Origin: Eurosta solidaginis
Taxonomy: Eukaryota; Arthropoda; Insecta; Diptera; Tephritidae
Assembly: GCF_040869045.1 (NCBI RefSeq)
Contig: NC_090319.1
Location: 378,711,601 to 378,775,600, forward strand
Length of the DNA stretch: 64,000 nt
Direction of reading: 5' to 3'
Part shown: positions 23,201 to 35,571 of the stretch, one piece after another
Numbering within the stretch: position 1 is the stretch's first letter
Layout: each line of letters starts with the position of its first letter
The notes under the pieces: generated by a model
Database searches by the model: none
The model's input: only the letters and a program-made list of their open reading frames with translations
Told to the model about the DNA's origin: nothing
Program-made: the position numbers and the translations under genes

Positions 23201-24439
23201 TAATTGAGAAGCATTTGTCCATGTCTTCTTCTGGCCTAACAGCAGAATGTCCCCCTGGGACTAATAACATCAAAACTCTAAAGATAATATTTCAAAACAG
23301 ACAGGAAAAACGAGAAAACCTTTCGGAAAAGTAGCACAACAAAAAATGTTTGTCGTTGAGTGTAGGCGGTGCCATGCCCACCTGCTGTCACAATCATAAG
23401 CTGTAACAAAATGTGTGTATTCCAAACACAACCAGGTATAAAAGGTAATGATCCATTGGTACGTAAAATATGCCAACTTATGCATGCACATAAATAAAAT
23501 TCAGAGCTGGATTATGAGTGGACGGAATGAAACCGATTGTACATTCAAATAGCCAAAAGAACGGCGGTTGGTCGCCATTTTTGTTAAAATATTATGGAAA
23601 GGATTGTGCAATGGAATAAAGCCATCAAAATCAAAAATTAAATATCAAAATTTGCACTCATTTGGCTAACAAATTTCCATGAACTTGCATAATTTTTCCT
23701 GTTGAAATAATCATAAAATTAAAATGAAACTCTATTTTCGGATTGCATTCCACGTGAACTCACATAAAATAAATAATTGCATAGTCAAGTGTTCAAAATG
23801 TATTACTAGTACAGAAGTACAGCAGCGAACACAAAAATAGAAGCGGAAAATTTCAGCAAATTACATTAACTAAACTATTCTCTTTTTTATTTTCGAAAAT
23901 TTAGGAAAAATTTTTGAATTTTTATTAAGATTTTTTCTGAGTGTTTTTGAGTTTGCAGCTTTGTAGATCAAAAAATTTTAGTTTAACAAAGTATAAGTTA
24001 TAGGTCTATCAAAATTCGTTTAGGTTTTTGACAATTTTTTTTTTTGGTAACGTGTTTCAGATTTTCTTTCATATGAAAAATAAATAGAAAAAAATTAAAA
24101 ATACCTTTTAGAAAAAAGTAGTAAAAAATGTTTAAGAACTTTGAAGGCAGATGGGCTACAAAATTGCATACTCCAAAAAGTTTTTAAATTCATGATGCAA
24201 TAAAACTGTATTTGACGGCCGTCATATACCTGTCATGAATTTTTATGTATTAGGACGAAGCATTTTTGGTATTATTTTGCTGCAAGAACATAGCATTAAC
24301 AACTGCAACCAGGCTCGGTGCCTCGGGGCTTGACCGCCGATCATATGGCCATAGTAGTATAACGTCACCAATCACAAGACGAACAGAATACCTGATACCC
24401 TATCAGGGGAGATCTAGGGAGATCTAAAGGCCACAATAG
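23201..24439. other. Intron, mostly AT-rich; one dispersed 35-bp motif
   Basis: The 35-bp motif (CAGCAGCGAACACAAAAATA) is at 23820-23855. A GGCGGTGCCATGCCCACC fragment at about 23367 resembles a family A box. No gene. Confidence 0.5.
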
Positions 24440-25102
24440 AGGTGGACGGTTGGCGCAAGAGTGCGCAAATGGCGGAGGAGGCGATACATGTGTACACAGA
24501 TGGTTCCAAAGAAGTGAAAGGAGTAGGGTCTGCGGTATACTGTGCTGATCCGGAAATAAGCGGATCCTACAGGCTGCCGGATTACTGTAGCGTTTTACAA
24601 GCGGAAATATTAGCCGTAACCAAAGTAGTAGAAACCCTGGGAGAGAATAGCTTAAGATGCAACCGTGCTAACTTAGCACAGCATCTAAATGTGTGTTAGA
24701 GTGGAAGCATACATCTGTATTGCGTCCCAGGGCATAGATAGGAATAGGTGGGAATGAAAAAGCGGACGAACTAGCTAAAAAGGGCGCATCCCTGGAAGCT
24801 TGCTCCGTAGACGTCCAAATTAGATTGGGCGAGATTAAGCGAAGGCGAGAAGTGCACATGATCGACCAAGCGGGAAACGCGTGGGTTCAATCGTGGGGCT
24901 GTAAAGTGTTGAAGATTCTGTGTAGGTCTTACAACCTTAGACTAACAAAGTTACTTCTATCATTAAAAAGAGAGGACTGTAAACTCATGACGGATATTCT
25001 GACTGGACACTGCCTTCTGGCGTCACATGCCATTAAATTAGGCTTGGTCAGTGACTTCTATGTGAGGTCTTCATGGACCGGATAGTTCAACCTAACCTAA
25101 CC
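24440..25102 (+). pseudogene. 5'-truncated LINE (family L), plus strand
   Basis: It encodes the start of RNase H (HVYTDGSKEVKGVGSAVYC, then LQAEILAV), a frameshifted middle, and the region GEIKRRREVHMIDQAG through LLSLKREDCKLMT. It is nearly identical in content to 15511-16320 but in the opposite orientation. An internal deletion then joins the protein directly to the 3' tail (CATGGACCGG, then CAACCTAACCTAACC at 25088-25102). Several stops are present. Confidence 0.9.
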
Positions 25103-26549
25103 TTGCTGTTTTTGTACAATTTTATTAATGCAAAGTGCGGAAAAAAGCCAAGCTCGACGTATCTTCACATTAGGAAAGGAAAATCGAGGGAAAAGAGAAA
25201 ATTAAAAAGAGTAAATGGAAAGCAAAAGGAGAGGAATTTGGAGGGAAGTCACAAAAGTAAAGAGGACAAGAAGAAGATGGGTATTGAGAGTAAAAGTAAG
25301 AATAATGGCTTGAGAAAAAGTAGGAATAAGAGGTCAACAGGAGGAGTATAAATAATATTTGGGTAAGATTAAGTGTAATAGTGAGAGTAAGACTTAGATG
25401 AAAGCAAGGGCAAAGAGAGTAAGGGTAAGAAAAAAAGGTGGAAGATTTTTGGAAGAATGAAAGGGATAGGAAAGTAAGAGTAAGAAAAAAAGGTGGAAGA
25501 TTTCTGGAAGAATGAAAAGGATATGGAAATATAATGGGACGATTAGGGTCGACAGGAACAACGCAGAGGGGTTGAACTGTGCGGTCAATAAAGTCCTCAT
25601 ATAGATTTAATGTGTCCGTAATGTAAGTGTAGAGGAGAGAGGCAATGAAAGAGAAAAAAGATTCTGACACAGAGAGGCAGTTGAGTTGAGTTGAGTTAGA
25701 GAAAGGAAGAAAGGGAAAAAGAGGGAGAACAACGTCTGTCCGATTTGATCATATTGCTGGTAGTATATCATATTGTTATAAACTTTTCCAGGATTAGCCA
25801 GAGCTGCAAAAAATAAAGGCAATAAAACTGATAAGGCCCAGACTTTTTTTGCCATCATATAAACACACAACCTTTGATTTTCGAAGCATCGTTGCTGCAA
25901 AGCTTCTGCTGATGTATATTTTTACACCATTAACCTTTTCTGCTCAATGAATTACATCTTAATGTTCGGTATATGTTAGGTCTTTGGACCGAATAAAGTC
26001 AATCTAAAGTTTTTGTATTAAAAGCCTTTTATACTTCCCGATGTTGAGGTCTTCGGTCAATTCATTGGCATCAACCGTGGATGTAATACCCACCCACAAA
26101 AGGAAATAAAGACCGAGGCGTTATTTTCCTAATCATATTTCATGTTTTAGGATGATAGGAATAGCATTTTTATGATACTGAACAAAAAAAAAAAATCAAT
26201 GCTGCAGAAAAAATCAAGGAGCAACCGTTTAAGTTATGAGGGCAAGTATTTCCAAATGCGAGTCAATTTTGTAATATTGACTTCGCCTGTGCAATTTTGT
26301 TGCATCGCATGAAAGCTCCGAATAAAGAATTCAAATTTTTCGTTAAATTTCCTCAAATTTCCGAATTTATTCAAAAATTGTTTTGAGATTGGTTTGAGTT
26401 CAAAATTTATGAAGGTTATTTGCAAATCATCAAAAAAAAAAAAAAAAAAATAATAATAATCTATTTGATAAAATTTTCATATTCGCTGCTGTTTGGCAAA
26501 AATACCATAAACAAACTTTTCCTAGATTTGTCGTCAACTTTAATTCTAA
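25103..26549. other. Purine-rich low-complexity block and unassigned DNA
   Basis: 25150-25760 is strongly A/G-biased. It has a direct duplication of about 70 bp containing AAAAAAAGGTGGAAGATTT (about 25430-25515) and a TTGAG pentamer run at 25680-25700. The long minus-strand frames here are consequences of that bias. 25760-26549 shows nothing recognised except a poly(A) run at about 26432-26450. Confidence 0.6.
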
Positions 26550-28223
26550 CAAGTAAGGAAGGTTAAGTTCGGGTGTAACCGAACATTACATACTCAGTTG
26601 AGAGCTATGGTGACAACATATGGGAAAATAACCATGTAGGAAAATGAACCGAGGGAAACCCTGGAATGTGTTTGTATGACATGTGTATCAAATGAAAGGC
26701 ATTAAAGAGTATTTTATGAAGGAGTGGGCCATAGTTCTATAGGTGGACGCCATTTAGGGATATCGCCATAAAAGTGGATTAGGGTTGACTCTAGAATTTG
26801 TTTGTACCGTACTCGTATCAAATTATAGGTATTAATGAGAGTTTTAAAAGCGAGCGGTGGTAGTTGTATATGTGAAGGCGTTTACCAGATATCGACCAAA
26901 ATGTGGACCAGGGTGACCCAGAACATCATCTGTTGGATACCGCATATTTATTTATATATGTAATACCTGCCAAGATTTCAAGGGCTTTTGATTTCGCCCT
27001 GCAGAACTTTTTCATTTTCTTCTACTTAATATGGTAGGTGTCACACCCATTTTACAAAGTTTTTTTCTAAAGTTATATTATGCGTCAATAAACCAATCCA
27101 ATTACCATGTTTCATCCCTTTTTTCGTATTTGGTATAGAATTATGGCATTTTTTTCATTTTTCGTTATTTTCGATATCGAAAAAGTGGGCGTGGTCATAG
27201 TCGGATTTCGTTCATTTTTTATACGAAGATAAAGCACGTTCAGATAAGTACGTGAACTGAGTTTAGTAAAGATATATCGATTTTTGCTCAAGTTATCGTG
27301 TTAACGGCCATGCGGAAGGACAGACGGAGGACTGTGTACAAAAACTTGGCGTGGCTTCAACCGATTTCGCCCATTTTCACAGAAAACAGTTAACGTCATA
27401 CAATTTATGCCCCTACCAAATTTCAAAATTGGATTGGTAAATTTTTGTTCGACTTATGGCATTAAAAGTATCCTAGACAAATTAAATGAAAAAGGGCGGA
27501 GCCACGCCCATTTTGAAATTTTCTTTTATTTTTGTATTTTGTTGCAGCATATCATTACTGGAGTGGAATGTTGACATAATTTACTTATATACTGTAAAGA
27601 TATTAAATGTTTTGTTAAAACTTTACTTAAACATTTTTTTTTTAAAGTGGGCGTGGTCCTTCTCCGATTTTGCTAATTTTTATTAAGAGTAATAGGAGTA
27701 ACGTTCCTGCCAAATTTCATCATGATATCTTCAACGACTGCGAAATTACAGCTTGCAAAAATTTTAAATTACCTTCTTTTAAAAGTGGGCGGTGCCACGC
27801 CCGTTGTCCAAACTTTTACTAATTTTCTATTCTACGTCATAAGTTCAACTCACCTACGAAGTTTCATCGTTTTATTTGTCTTTGGTAATGAATTATTGCA
27901 CTTTTTCGGTTTTTCGAAATTTTCGATATCGAAAAAGTGGGCGTGGTTATAGCCCGATATCGTTCATTTTAAATAGCGATATGAGATAACTGCTCAGGAA
28001 CCTACATACCAAATTTCATCAAGATACGTCAAAATTTACTCAAGTTATCGTGTTAACGGACGGACGGACGGACGGACATGGCTCAATCAAATTTTTTTTC
28101 GATCCTGATGATTTTGATATATGGATGTCTATATCTATCTCGATTCCTTTATACCTGTACAACCAACTTTTATCCAATCAAACTTAATATACTCTGTGAG
28201 CTCTGCTCAACTGAGTATAAAAA
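26550..28223 (+). repeat. Family A repeat, full-length copy 1 (1.67 kb)
   Basis: It starts CAAGTAAGGAAGGTTAAGTT and ends CTCAACTGAGTATAAAAA. Near each end lies an inverted TACTCAGTTGAG sequence. Internally a module recurs (about 27030-27330 and 27780-28075): a GGTGTCACACCC or GGTGCCACGCCC box, then TTTCGATATCGAAAAAGTGG, then CAAGTTATCGTGTTAACGG. GGGCGGAGCCACGCCC at about 27495 can form a hairpin. No frame is long or conserved. Homologous full copies lie at 35572 and 61575. Confidence 0.9.
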
Positions 28224-28590
28224 ATTAAGCCCGTTGACACATAAAATATTATATTTGGTTTACTTGTCACAGGCCATTCAATGGCTTTTAATATGTTTTA
28301 GGGATTTTGTCGTTGTGGTCGCTCTTTATTTATATTTTTGTTTCATAACGACAATAGCAATTTGATTTAGCAAAAAAAGTATAAATTTTTAATGAAAATT
28401 GTTTTTTTGGCTTAGTTGGCCGCAGATAAATTTAAATAAACCCCAACGTAAATGCACGTATATATTTTGAAATGAATTGCAGGAAAAAATAAGAGATTGG
28501 GAAAATGGAAATGTGGATGCTGCGACGTATAAACGCAACTAGAGGTACTTTTTGTTAATAAAAACAAAATTGGAGCATTTGCAAAGTGCA
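28224..28590. other. Unassigned AT-rich DNA
   Basis: No feature supported. Confidence 0.4.
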
Positions 28591-29490
28591 AGGTTAGGTT
28601 AAATTGTACTGGCCGGTCCATGAGGACCTCACATACACTCAGAGAAGTCAAGACCAAATCGAATTTAAACGCATGTTACACCAGAGGGCAGTCAGAATAC
28701 CGGTCATGATATAATGCCCCACCGTTTTAATTATAAGAGTAAGATTGTTAGTCTAAATCCTAAACAAATCTAAAACCTACATATGATCTTCGATACTTTG
28801 CAGCCCCGAGCTTGGGTCCACGGCTTTCTCGCTTTGTCAATCACGTGCACCTCTCGCCTTCTCTTAATCTCGTCCCATCTAATTGGGACGTCTACGGAGC
28901 AAGCTTACAGGGTTGCACCCCTTCTAGCTGGCTCATCTACTTGCACATCTATTCTCATATGCCCTGAACACCAATAAATATGTATGCTTCTTTCTAGGAA
29001 TGGATTGCACTCTAATACACTTTTAGAAACTGTGTTATGCGAGATTATTGCCTTGATATCACCTTGGCTGTCAATATAAATGTAAGCTGCAGTTTAAGCT
29101 GATTTCTTAGAGTGGTTGTACTGCCTTGCTTACGACAAAAAATTTAGCCTAAAATACGCTACAGTGATTTGGCAGCTTGTAGGATTGCAGATCCTACTCC
29201 TTCCACAACTTTACCATTTGGGCAGCCTTGACACTGAGCCTCGTCGGCGTTGTTAACGCCATGTTCTTTGCGACCAGGTCTTCAGGTGGAATGTACAGAA
29301 TGGCGTAATATCGGGGTTGTTTTCAGGGCTCCGGTAATGCTAAGCATTAGTAGCCTCCATACCCGCTAAAACTTTTTTAGGTAGGTTTTTTTGTGTGTGG
29401 CTGTCCACCAAACAAGTCTAAATATTCGCTGTAAATAACCAATGAAAGAGAAAGGTGGCGATAAACCCTACGTACTCCCCAGCATTCTTT
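28591..29490 (-). pseudogene. Decayed LINE (family L): reverse transcriptase C-terminal part to 3' tail
   Basis: Reading the minus strand: a stretch like the LINE thumb region (SITGALKTTP at about 29340, then AILYIPPEDLVAKNMAL in another frame), RNase H remains (complement around 28940-29060), the IDQ/GEIKRRRE-type region at about 28830-28880, and the 3' tail ending AGGTTAGGTT (28591-28600 on plus). It is the longest copy of this family here and heavily frameshifted. Confidence 0.8.
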
Positions 29491-29539
29491 TACACGTCAT
29501 CCTAGCATTATTTTTGCAAAGTCCAAAGTACAAGTATTG

Positions 29540-29590
29540 GAGAAGTGAAATTCAGAAACACGTCCCAGTTATCATCGCCCTGTGCAAATT
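29540..29590. repeat. Fragment of the 188-bp inverted-repeat element
   Basis: GAAGTGAAATTCAGAAACAC and the sequence after it match, with changes, the right arm of the element at 39052-39239. Confidence 0.6.
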
Positions 29591-29604
29591 TTGTAACGTT
29601 TCTC

Positions 29605-32100
29605 TAGGTAGGTAGGTGAAATGGCTGCGACCCTGGTCGCCCAATTAGCTATTTAAAGCCGTTTTGATGCCATGTAACTCGTCTAAAAACCTACGGAATG
29701 TTACGGTCAATGTATTACAACCAGCCAGAGTTGGTGATAATATTAAGAATATTCGGGATTGCTATCACAGATAACCCTCTGAGGTCTTCTAGAAACGGGG
29801 TTCCAAGGAACATTAGCCGGACTCTAGCTAGAGCCGGGCATTTACACATAAAGTGTTCTACTGTCTCCCTGGCATTTGGATCTTTGCAGCTTCTGAAGTA
29901 TTCGTTATACGGAATGCCCATCTTTTCCGCATGCGTACCTACTGCCCAACGGCCGGTGCAGACTAATATCAGTTTGCGTGTGTTAGCCCTGGATTTGTTC
30001 AGAAGTCTTCTCATCCTCTTTCCATCATAGTTTGGCCAAAGGGATTTTGATATTGCACAGGTGGTGATGTTATTCCAATTTGTTTGGGCTTTATTCAAGT
30101 AGAAGCTTTGGATATTCCCCTTGGCTACTGCCAAGGGTATGCCTACTTCGACACTGGTTATTTACTCGTTCATCTCCGATGAACCCCTGCATGCTAGCTC
30201 GCCGGCCTTCGCGTTACCCTCTATCCCCCTATTACCTGGGACCCAGATAACGCGTAGTTCAAGATTGGTGGATAACTGGGATATGAGTCCCTTACAAGCC
30301 GCACTAATTTTGAGTTAATGTGTGGTGAGGAAAGCGCTTTAATCGCTGCTTGGCTATTCGACAGGATGCAAACTTTACCAGCTAAATTCAAGCCCTCCAG
30401 TGACTTGCAGGCTTGCCAAATCGCAAGGATTTCTGCTTGAAACATGCCGCAGTCCGATGGGAGTCTGAATGATGCAGACAAATCTAGGGACTGTGGCCCC
30501 ACTCCAGATTCCATCTTGGAGCAGTCAGTGTAGATTTGGATGTCGTCGACCCTTATGCCCGGGTTTCTCTTCCACTCGTTCCTGCTTGGAATGGCGGTAT
30601 TACAACCGTACTCAAACTTCAGTTTGCGAGGGTAGTAATCTGTCTCGGTACTACATGTACCATCCGGAAGTTTATTTAGGATACTACTATGCTCTTGCTG
30701 AGTATCCTCCCAACACCCAGACTCCGTGAGTCTCAGTGCGGTTTTTTGACGATGTACAAAGTATATGCAAGTCGATCGGAAGCAGGTGCAAAATGGGGTC
30801 AAAAGCAGCTGTGGGGCAAGTGCGTCCGGCCCCTGTGGCACCATGACACGCAGTGCGCTGGACTTTTTGCAGGCTGGTGAGATTGTAGCTCTTACTTAGA
30901 GCTTCCCACCAGACTATGGAACCGTAGGTTAGCACCGGTCGCACCACCGCCTCCTACATCCAAAGTACCATGCTTGGCTTGAGGCCCCATTTCTTACCAA
31001 ACATTGATTTGCAGGCATAGAAGGCGATGCAGGCCTTCCGTACCCGCTCTTCGATGCATACTTTCCAATTCAACTTGCAGTCAGTTGTTAGTCCCAGATA
31101 CTTGGTACTCGATGACATTATTAGTTTCTGGCCGTTTAAGAATGGTAGTCTTAAGGCAGGTGGCTTGTACTTCCTCGTGAAGAGAAGCAGGTCCGTCTTG
31201 TTGGGATTTAACCTAAGGCCACATCCCTGTGCCCACCTGCTGAGTTTAGCCAAAGCCCTTTCCATGATATCGCTCATTACGGAGGGGAAAGGACTAGAGA
31301 CCAAGATCGTCACGTCGTCGGCATACGCCACGATCTAAACCCCCCTAAGTTATCCTAGGATTTCATTTATAGTGATCAACCAAAGCAGAGGTGAAAGAAC
31401 CCCACCCTCTGGTGTGCCCCTGCATACCTGCTTGCCAACACTAGCTCCGCCTAGCTCTGCTGTTATTTCTCGGTTGCGAAGCAGGGTTGAAATCCAAAGC
31501 CGTATTGGTTCTTCAACCCCTGCCCTACCGAGGGCAGCCTCAATCGCTTCAGCTCTTACATTGTTAAATGCACCTTCCACATCAACAAACGCAGCTAGAG
31601 TGAACTGCTTGTGATTAAGGGTCTTTTCCACCGTTCGAACTACCTCATGTAGCGCGGTTTCTGTGGATTTCCCTATCAGGTACGCGTGCTGTGCTGTGCA
31701 AGGTGGAGCTTCGCCGTATATTTATATATACGTATATATATATATATAGCAGCTTTTCGAGCGTTTTCAGAACAAAGGACGTGAGACTTATTGGCCGAAA
31801 GTCTTTGGCTACTTCGTGCCCCTTTTGCCGGCCTTAGGGATGAAAACCACAATTGTTTTCGTCCACGAGACCGGAATGTGGTTGAGACGAATGCATGCCT
31901 CGAATATCTCCTTTAGTTCCTTAACCAAAGATTTCTGAGTCTTCTGCAGCACAATAGGTAGAATACCATCCACGCCCGGTGATTTATATGGAGAGAAGCT
32001 ATCTATTGCCAATTTTCTTCTCCGCTAAAAGGTTCTTTATGAGGCCAACAGGTACTTCCTGATGTGCCATCTGTGTATCGCGTACTTCCGCCCCCGATCC
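29605..32100 (-). pseudogene. LINE of a second family: reverse transcriptase, RNase H, C-terminal domain
   Basis: Minus strand, in order. 32012-31809 is the reverse transcriptase start (SPGVDGILPIVLQ). 31631-31350 is fingers/palm (AAFVDVEGAFNNV, then GTPEGGVLSPLLW). 31331-30954 has the catalytic YADD (MAYADDVTILVSS) and LNPNKTDLLLFTRKY, then KYLGLTTDCKLNW. 30947-30687 is the thumb. 30844-30221 is RNase H (IYTDCSKMESGVGPQS, FQAEILAIWQAC). 30134-29715 is the C-terminal region with a weak zinc-finger-like CKDPNARETVEHFMCKC. Frameshifts and stops divide it. The endonuclease and ORF1 are missing. Domain order places it in the RNase H-bearing I/LOA/R1-like LINEs. It is transcribed in the same direction as the host gene, inside its intron. 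Confidence 0.9.
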
Positions 32101-33505
32101 ACGCTTCTCTAATATCAAAAACAAAAAAAAAATATATTAAGCAATATCTTAAGCCTGTCCCGATAGTCAATTTTTACAAATAATATTGATCTAATAGTGA
32201 ACAACGGAAGCATTGCTAATAACGCACTGCTAATCCAATGTTATTAACCAAAGTTATGTTGAGTGCGCCTGAAAATATTCCACACAATTCGAGTTAAAAA
32301 GATATTGTATATACATGAACATACATATTTATCTCAATGTGAATAAAAGGAATAGCAGCAAAAAGGCAATACTTATAGATCAATTACAAAGCATGCAGCG
32401 GGGCATTCATATGGCTAAGTGGTTATAGGCATCTGGCTTTACATTAGTATGAAGCCAAACTCAGTGTCAAATGCCACATTTATATCCATTTCCTACAGGC
32501 ATAGCACATGCCATGCCTTTTATATCGTAACAGAATGTGTCATTCTAAAAAGCCAATTAATTGGTCCAATCAACATAAGCAATTGCTGAAGAATGCAAAT
32601 TTTGCAATACAAATGCGATATACGTTTTTTTCTGCTCTTTTTATAGCGTACTTTTATTAATCTGCTTGCTGCCTGCTGCTTGCTTGTTGCATTCTTTGAT
32701 ATTAACAAGTCGAATTTAGTGGCGACATTGGCTGAAGTATTTGAAATAATTAAATATTTGATTTTTTCAGCTAAATATTTCAAAATTAAATGTTGTCTAG
32801 TTTGTGATTTAAAAAGAAAAAGGAATAACCTTTATTTTGATTTATAAAATATTTGGAAACTAAACTCACTATAAATTAGTTTTGTTTAACTTAAAAAACA
32901 TTTACATAGAGTGAATTAAAGAAAAACTAAAAAAAATATGATTATTTTGTTATGTTGATTTTCCACTATAAGAATATCTGTAAAATTGAAGTATAGAAAA
33001 AAACTCAATAAATATGGAACAATATATAAATATATATATAAACAGAGCTGCTCAACCTCAAAACACTTATAGCAATTTGTTTTTGTTTTGCCCTGAAGAA
33101 TGGGCAAAATCACACTTTGAATATAAAAAAAATTTCCATAGCACTCCCATATGCCCTAACATATAAATTCGATTCATTTGAAAGTGTCTGAATTGCATAT
33201 GAAAGTGCAAAGAAAAATCACTTCCATATGAAACCAAGGCACTTCGGTATGATATTAAAATTTACACTAACATTTTGACAACAAAAAATGTTTCAAAAAT
33301 ATTGTAGCACTAAGAAAAATTTAGTAAAAATTTATTTAAAATTGGATAAATGTTCTATATATTTTTTTGAATTTAAAATAGTTTCAGTTTATATAATTTT
33401 GTATGTCTATTGTGATTTGCACTTCGATATAAACAATTTTGAACAGCCCTGTGTATACATAAAAATATATAACAAAAAAATATCTTTATTGAAACTGGAA
33501 TATAT
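32101..33505. other. Unassigned AT-rich intron DNA with one tRNA-like SINE head
   Basis: Apart from the tRNA-like stretch at 32399-32485, which is listed separately, no feature is supported. Confidence 0.5.
32399..32485 (+). repeat. tRNA-like SINE fragment
   Basis: ATATGGCTAAGTGGTTATAG is a good A box in tRNA-like context. The following sequence (GGCATCTGGCTTT, ATGAAGCCAAACTCAG) aligns with the core of the element at 39095-39175. The B box is weak, so it is not a functional tRNA gene. Confidence 0.5.
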
Positions 33506-34056
33506 TGTAACGAATTTACCGCAAATCCTCTTATTTGCAACCCTCTGCTAAGTTCGAATCACTAAACTGTTGAATAAATAACTCCAATATTTAATAATGC
33601 AAAATGGCCTTTATTAAAGTAATTCACAATAACACTCAAACTGATTTTCAAAATAATACTGCTATTGCTCGACAGATAGCGTGCTTAATCGAAACTGATT
33701 CTAGCGCCTCTATCTGTCGCTGCCTTTTATACTCTTTGATTTCCTCGTTCCCATCTTCTAGGCGCTTCCATTTCCAGAATCTACTAGTTGGCCATCAGCT
33801 ATCAAATTTCTCAGCTGTAACTACAATTGCACGATTTTATAGCTTTTCTCATTGCATACTTTCGGGAGTATCTCAGATATATACATGCGGTTGTGCGTTG
33901 CTTCTCAGCTGCGTATACGTACATATGTGTAGACATAATGATTGATTCGTTTATGTAGATACAAGTGACTGTCTGCTTTATTGTTGTTGTGACTTTATTT
34001 ACTTAGCATCAGACTAGGGATGTGAGTATCACTTAGTGTCACTCATATTCGTCACA
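33506..34056 (-). mobile_element. Solo LTR of the 412-like family, TSD ATAT
   Basis: It is bounded by TGTAACGAATTTA (33506) and ATTCGTCACA (34056), the complement of the LTR start seen at 6768. ATAT flanks it at 33502-33505 and 34057-34060. There is no internal region, so it arose by recombination between two LTRs. Confidence 0.9.
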
Positions 34057-34104
34057 ATATGTATTTATAATTTTAATAGAAATGAAATTTTATATTAAGT
34101 TTGC

Positions 34105-34420
34105 CACGAATCTCGAAATTGTAAGTCCTTAAAAGAGAGGAAATAGACCCACCAATAATCATACCGAAGTGACCAGGATGACGATCTGAGTTGATTTAGC
34201 TATCCGTGTGTCCGTCTGTCTGTTTGAACGCAAGCTAGTCCCTCAATTTTTGAGACATCTTGATGAATTTGTTCAGCCGATATATTTTGGTATCCGATCA
34301 GGTATTCGTTGGAACCGACTGGATCGGACCTTTACCCCATACGACCAATTTTTTAGAAAAGTGGTTTTTCTCATATCATCCTCAATTTATAAGATAGTAA
34401 CTTCAGTCTCTTACTTGTTT
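34105..34420 (-). repeat. Family B repeat, partial and diverged copy
   Basis: It aligns with part of 49811-50481: CATACCGAAGTGACCAGG, ATCTGAGTTGATTTAGCTAT, GTCCGTCTGTCTGTTTGAAC, then GGATCGGACC. Both ends are missing. Confidence 0.75.
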
Positions 34421-35571
34421 TTGACTATTATAAATAAACTTAAACTTAAACCTTGGATAACAGAAGGGTATTTTTTGGAAGTATACTATATAAAAAGTTA
34501 GTTATTTGTTGAAACCGGCTTCAATTCTTAACTTATTTAAAATTTCTTCAAACAAACCAAATAGGAGTTTTATATCCTTTGCATAGGAAATCGTTAAAAA
34601 AGTACGCGCGAAAACTACGCGCTAAACCATTTTTGTAGATATATCAGTAAAAACCCAAAGACAAAATAAAGTAGAAAACTGAACGAGATAAAACAACAAC
34701 AACTTTGTATACTTTCAGCCAATTAAAAGCAGTAGCAAATTTTCCATCAATTAAACGCTACAGCTGCCATGAGCAATAAAAGTCACCAACTGTTAAACAA
34801 CTATGGACACAAATCGCCAGTTGCAAGTGGAACGAGTTGGGCGACTGAATGCAAAATGGTTGGATATGTAAAAAAAACACTATAAAATAGTTTAGTTAGT
34901 CGATAAATGCACAGCGCGCGAAATTCATATTCGATGGCACGTAAAATTACGGTGCGTTTTATGCGGCTGGCGCGAGCTGCCACTTCCACTTGCAACATGG
35001 AACTCACGACTCACAGCCAATCTGGGCCATTTTCAATTACATATTCAAATTAGGTGTACGCTGCAATAACTTACATACATTTACTCACACATAGCAATGA
35101 GGTTGCATAGCACTGTATGTTACATTAAGCGCGTTACCAGCAGCGTGTAGGCGTCTAAAAAAGTATGAGGACTTTGGAGTTTTGTCGTATGAGCAAAAAC
35201 TAAGTCCATTTGTAAGTATATTTGCACTTACAGCTTGTACGCAGATTAAAAACTAAGTGCTTGTGAAATTTTTGCTGAAAATTTGTGCAGCCGTGAAAAA
35301 TTTGAAGCAGAAAAATCGTGCCAAAGCACGCGGGTTTCTGAGTAAATTTTAATACCTTGGATTGAATGGAAAGTTTATGTGTAATAGCGGCTCGGTAATC
35401 CATTCATGCTGTAATCTAGATAGCCAAATAATGCGGAGAATGAAATTAGTTGCATTGCGCTTCTTTGTAATATAAAAACATGCATTAGTGTTTTTCTTCG
35501 AAGACTGGCCTTACACTATTTGTCCTTAAAAAAATAGAAATGTAATGGTAAAAAAAATCAATTAATAGAAG
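34421..35571. other. Intron DNA, non-repetitive-looking, GC-richer block
   Basis: No gene. 34730-35400 differs from its surroundings: less AT-rich, with E-box-like CAGCTGCC, GCGGCTGGCGCGAGCTGCC and paired TTGCAAGTGG/CCACTTGCAA sequences. It resembles no repeat family in the window and could be regulatory. Confidence 0.3.

Noticed and set aside
25170..25670. 166-codon minus-strand frame
   Set aside because: Produced by the purine-rich bias of 25150-25760; the translation is Phe/Leu/Ser/Pro low complexity.
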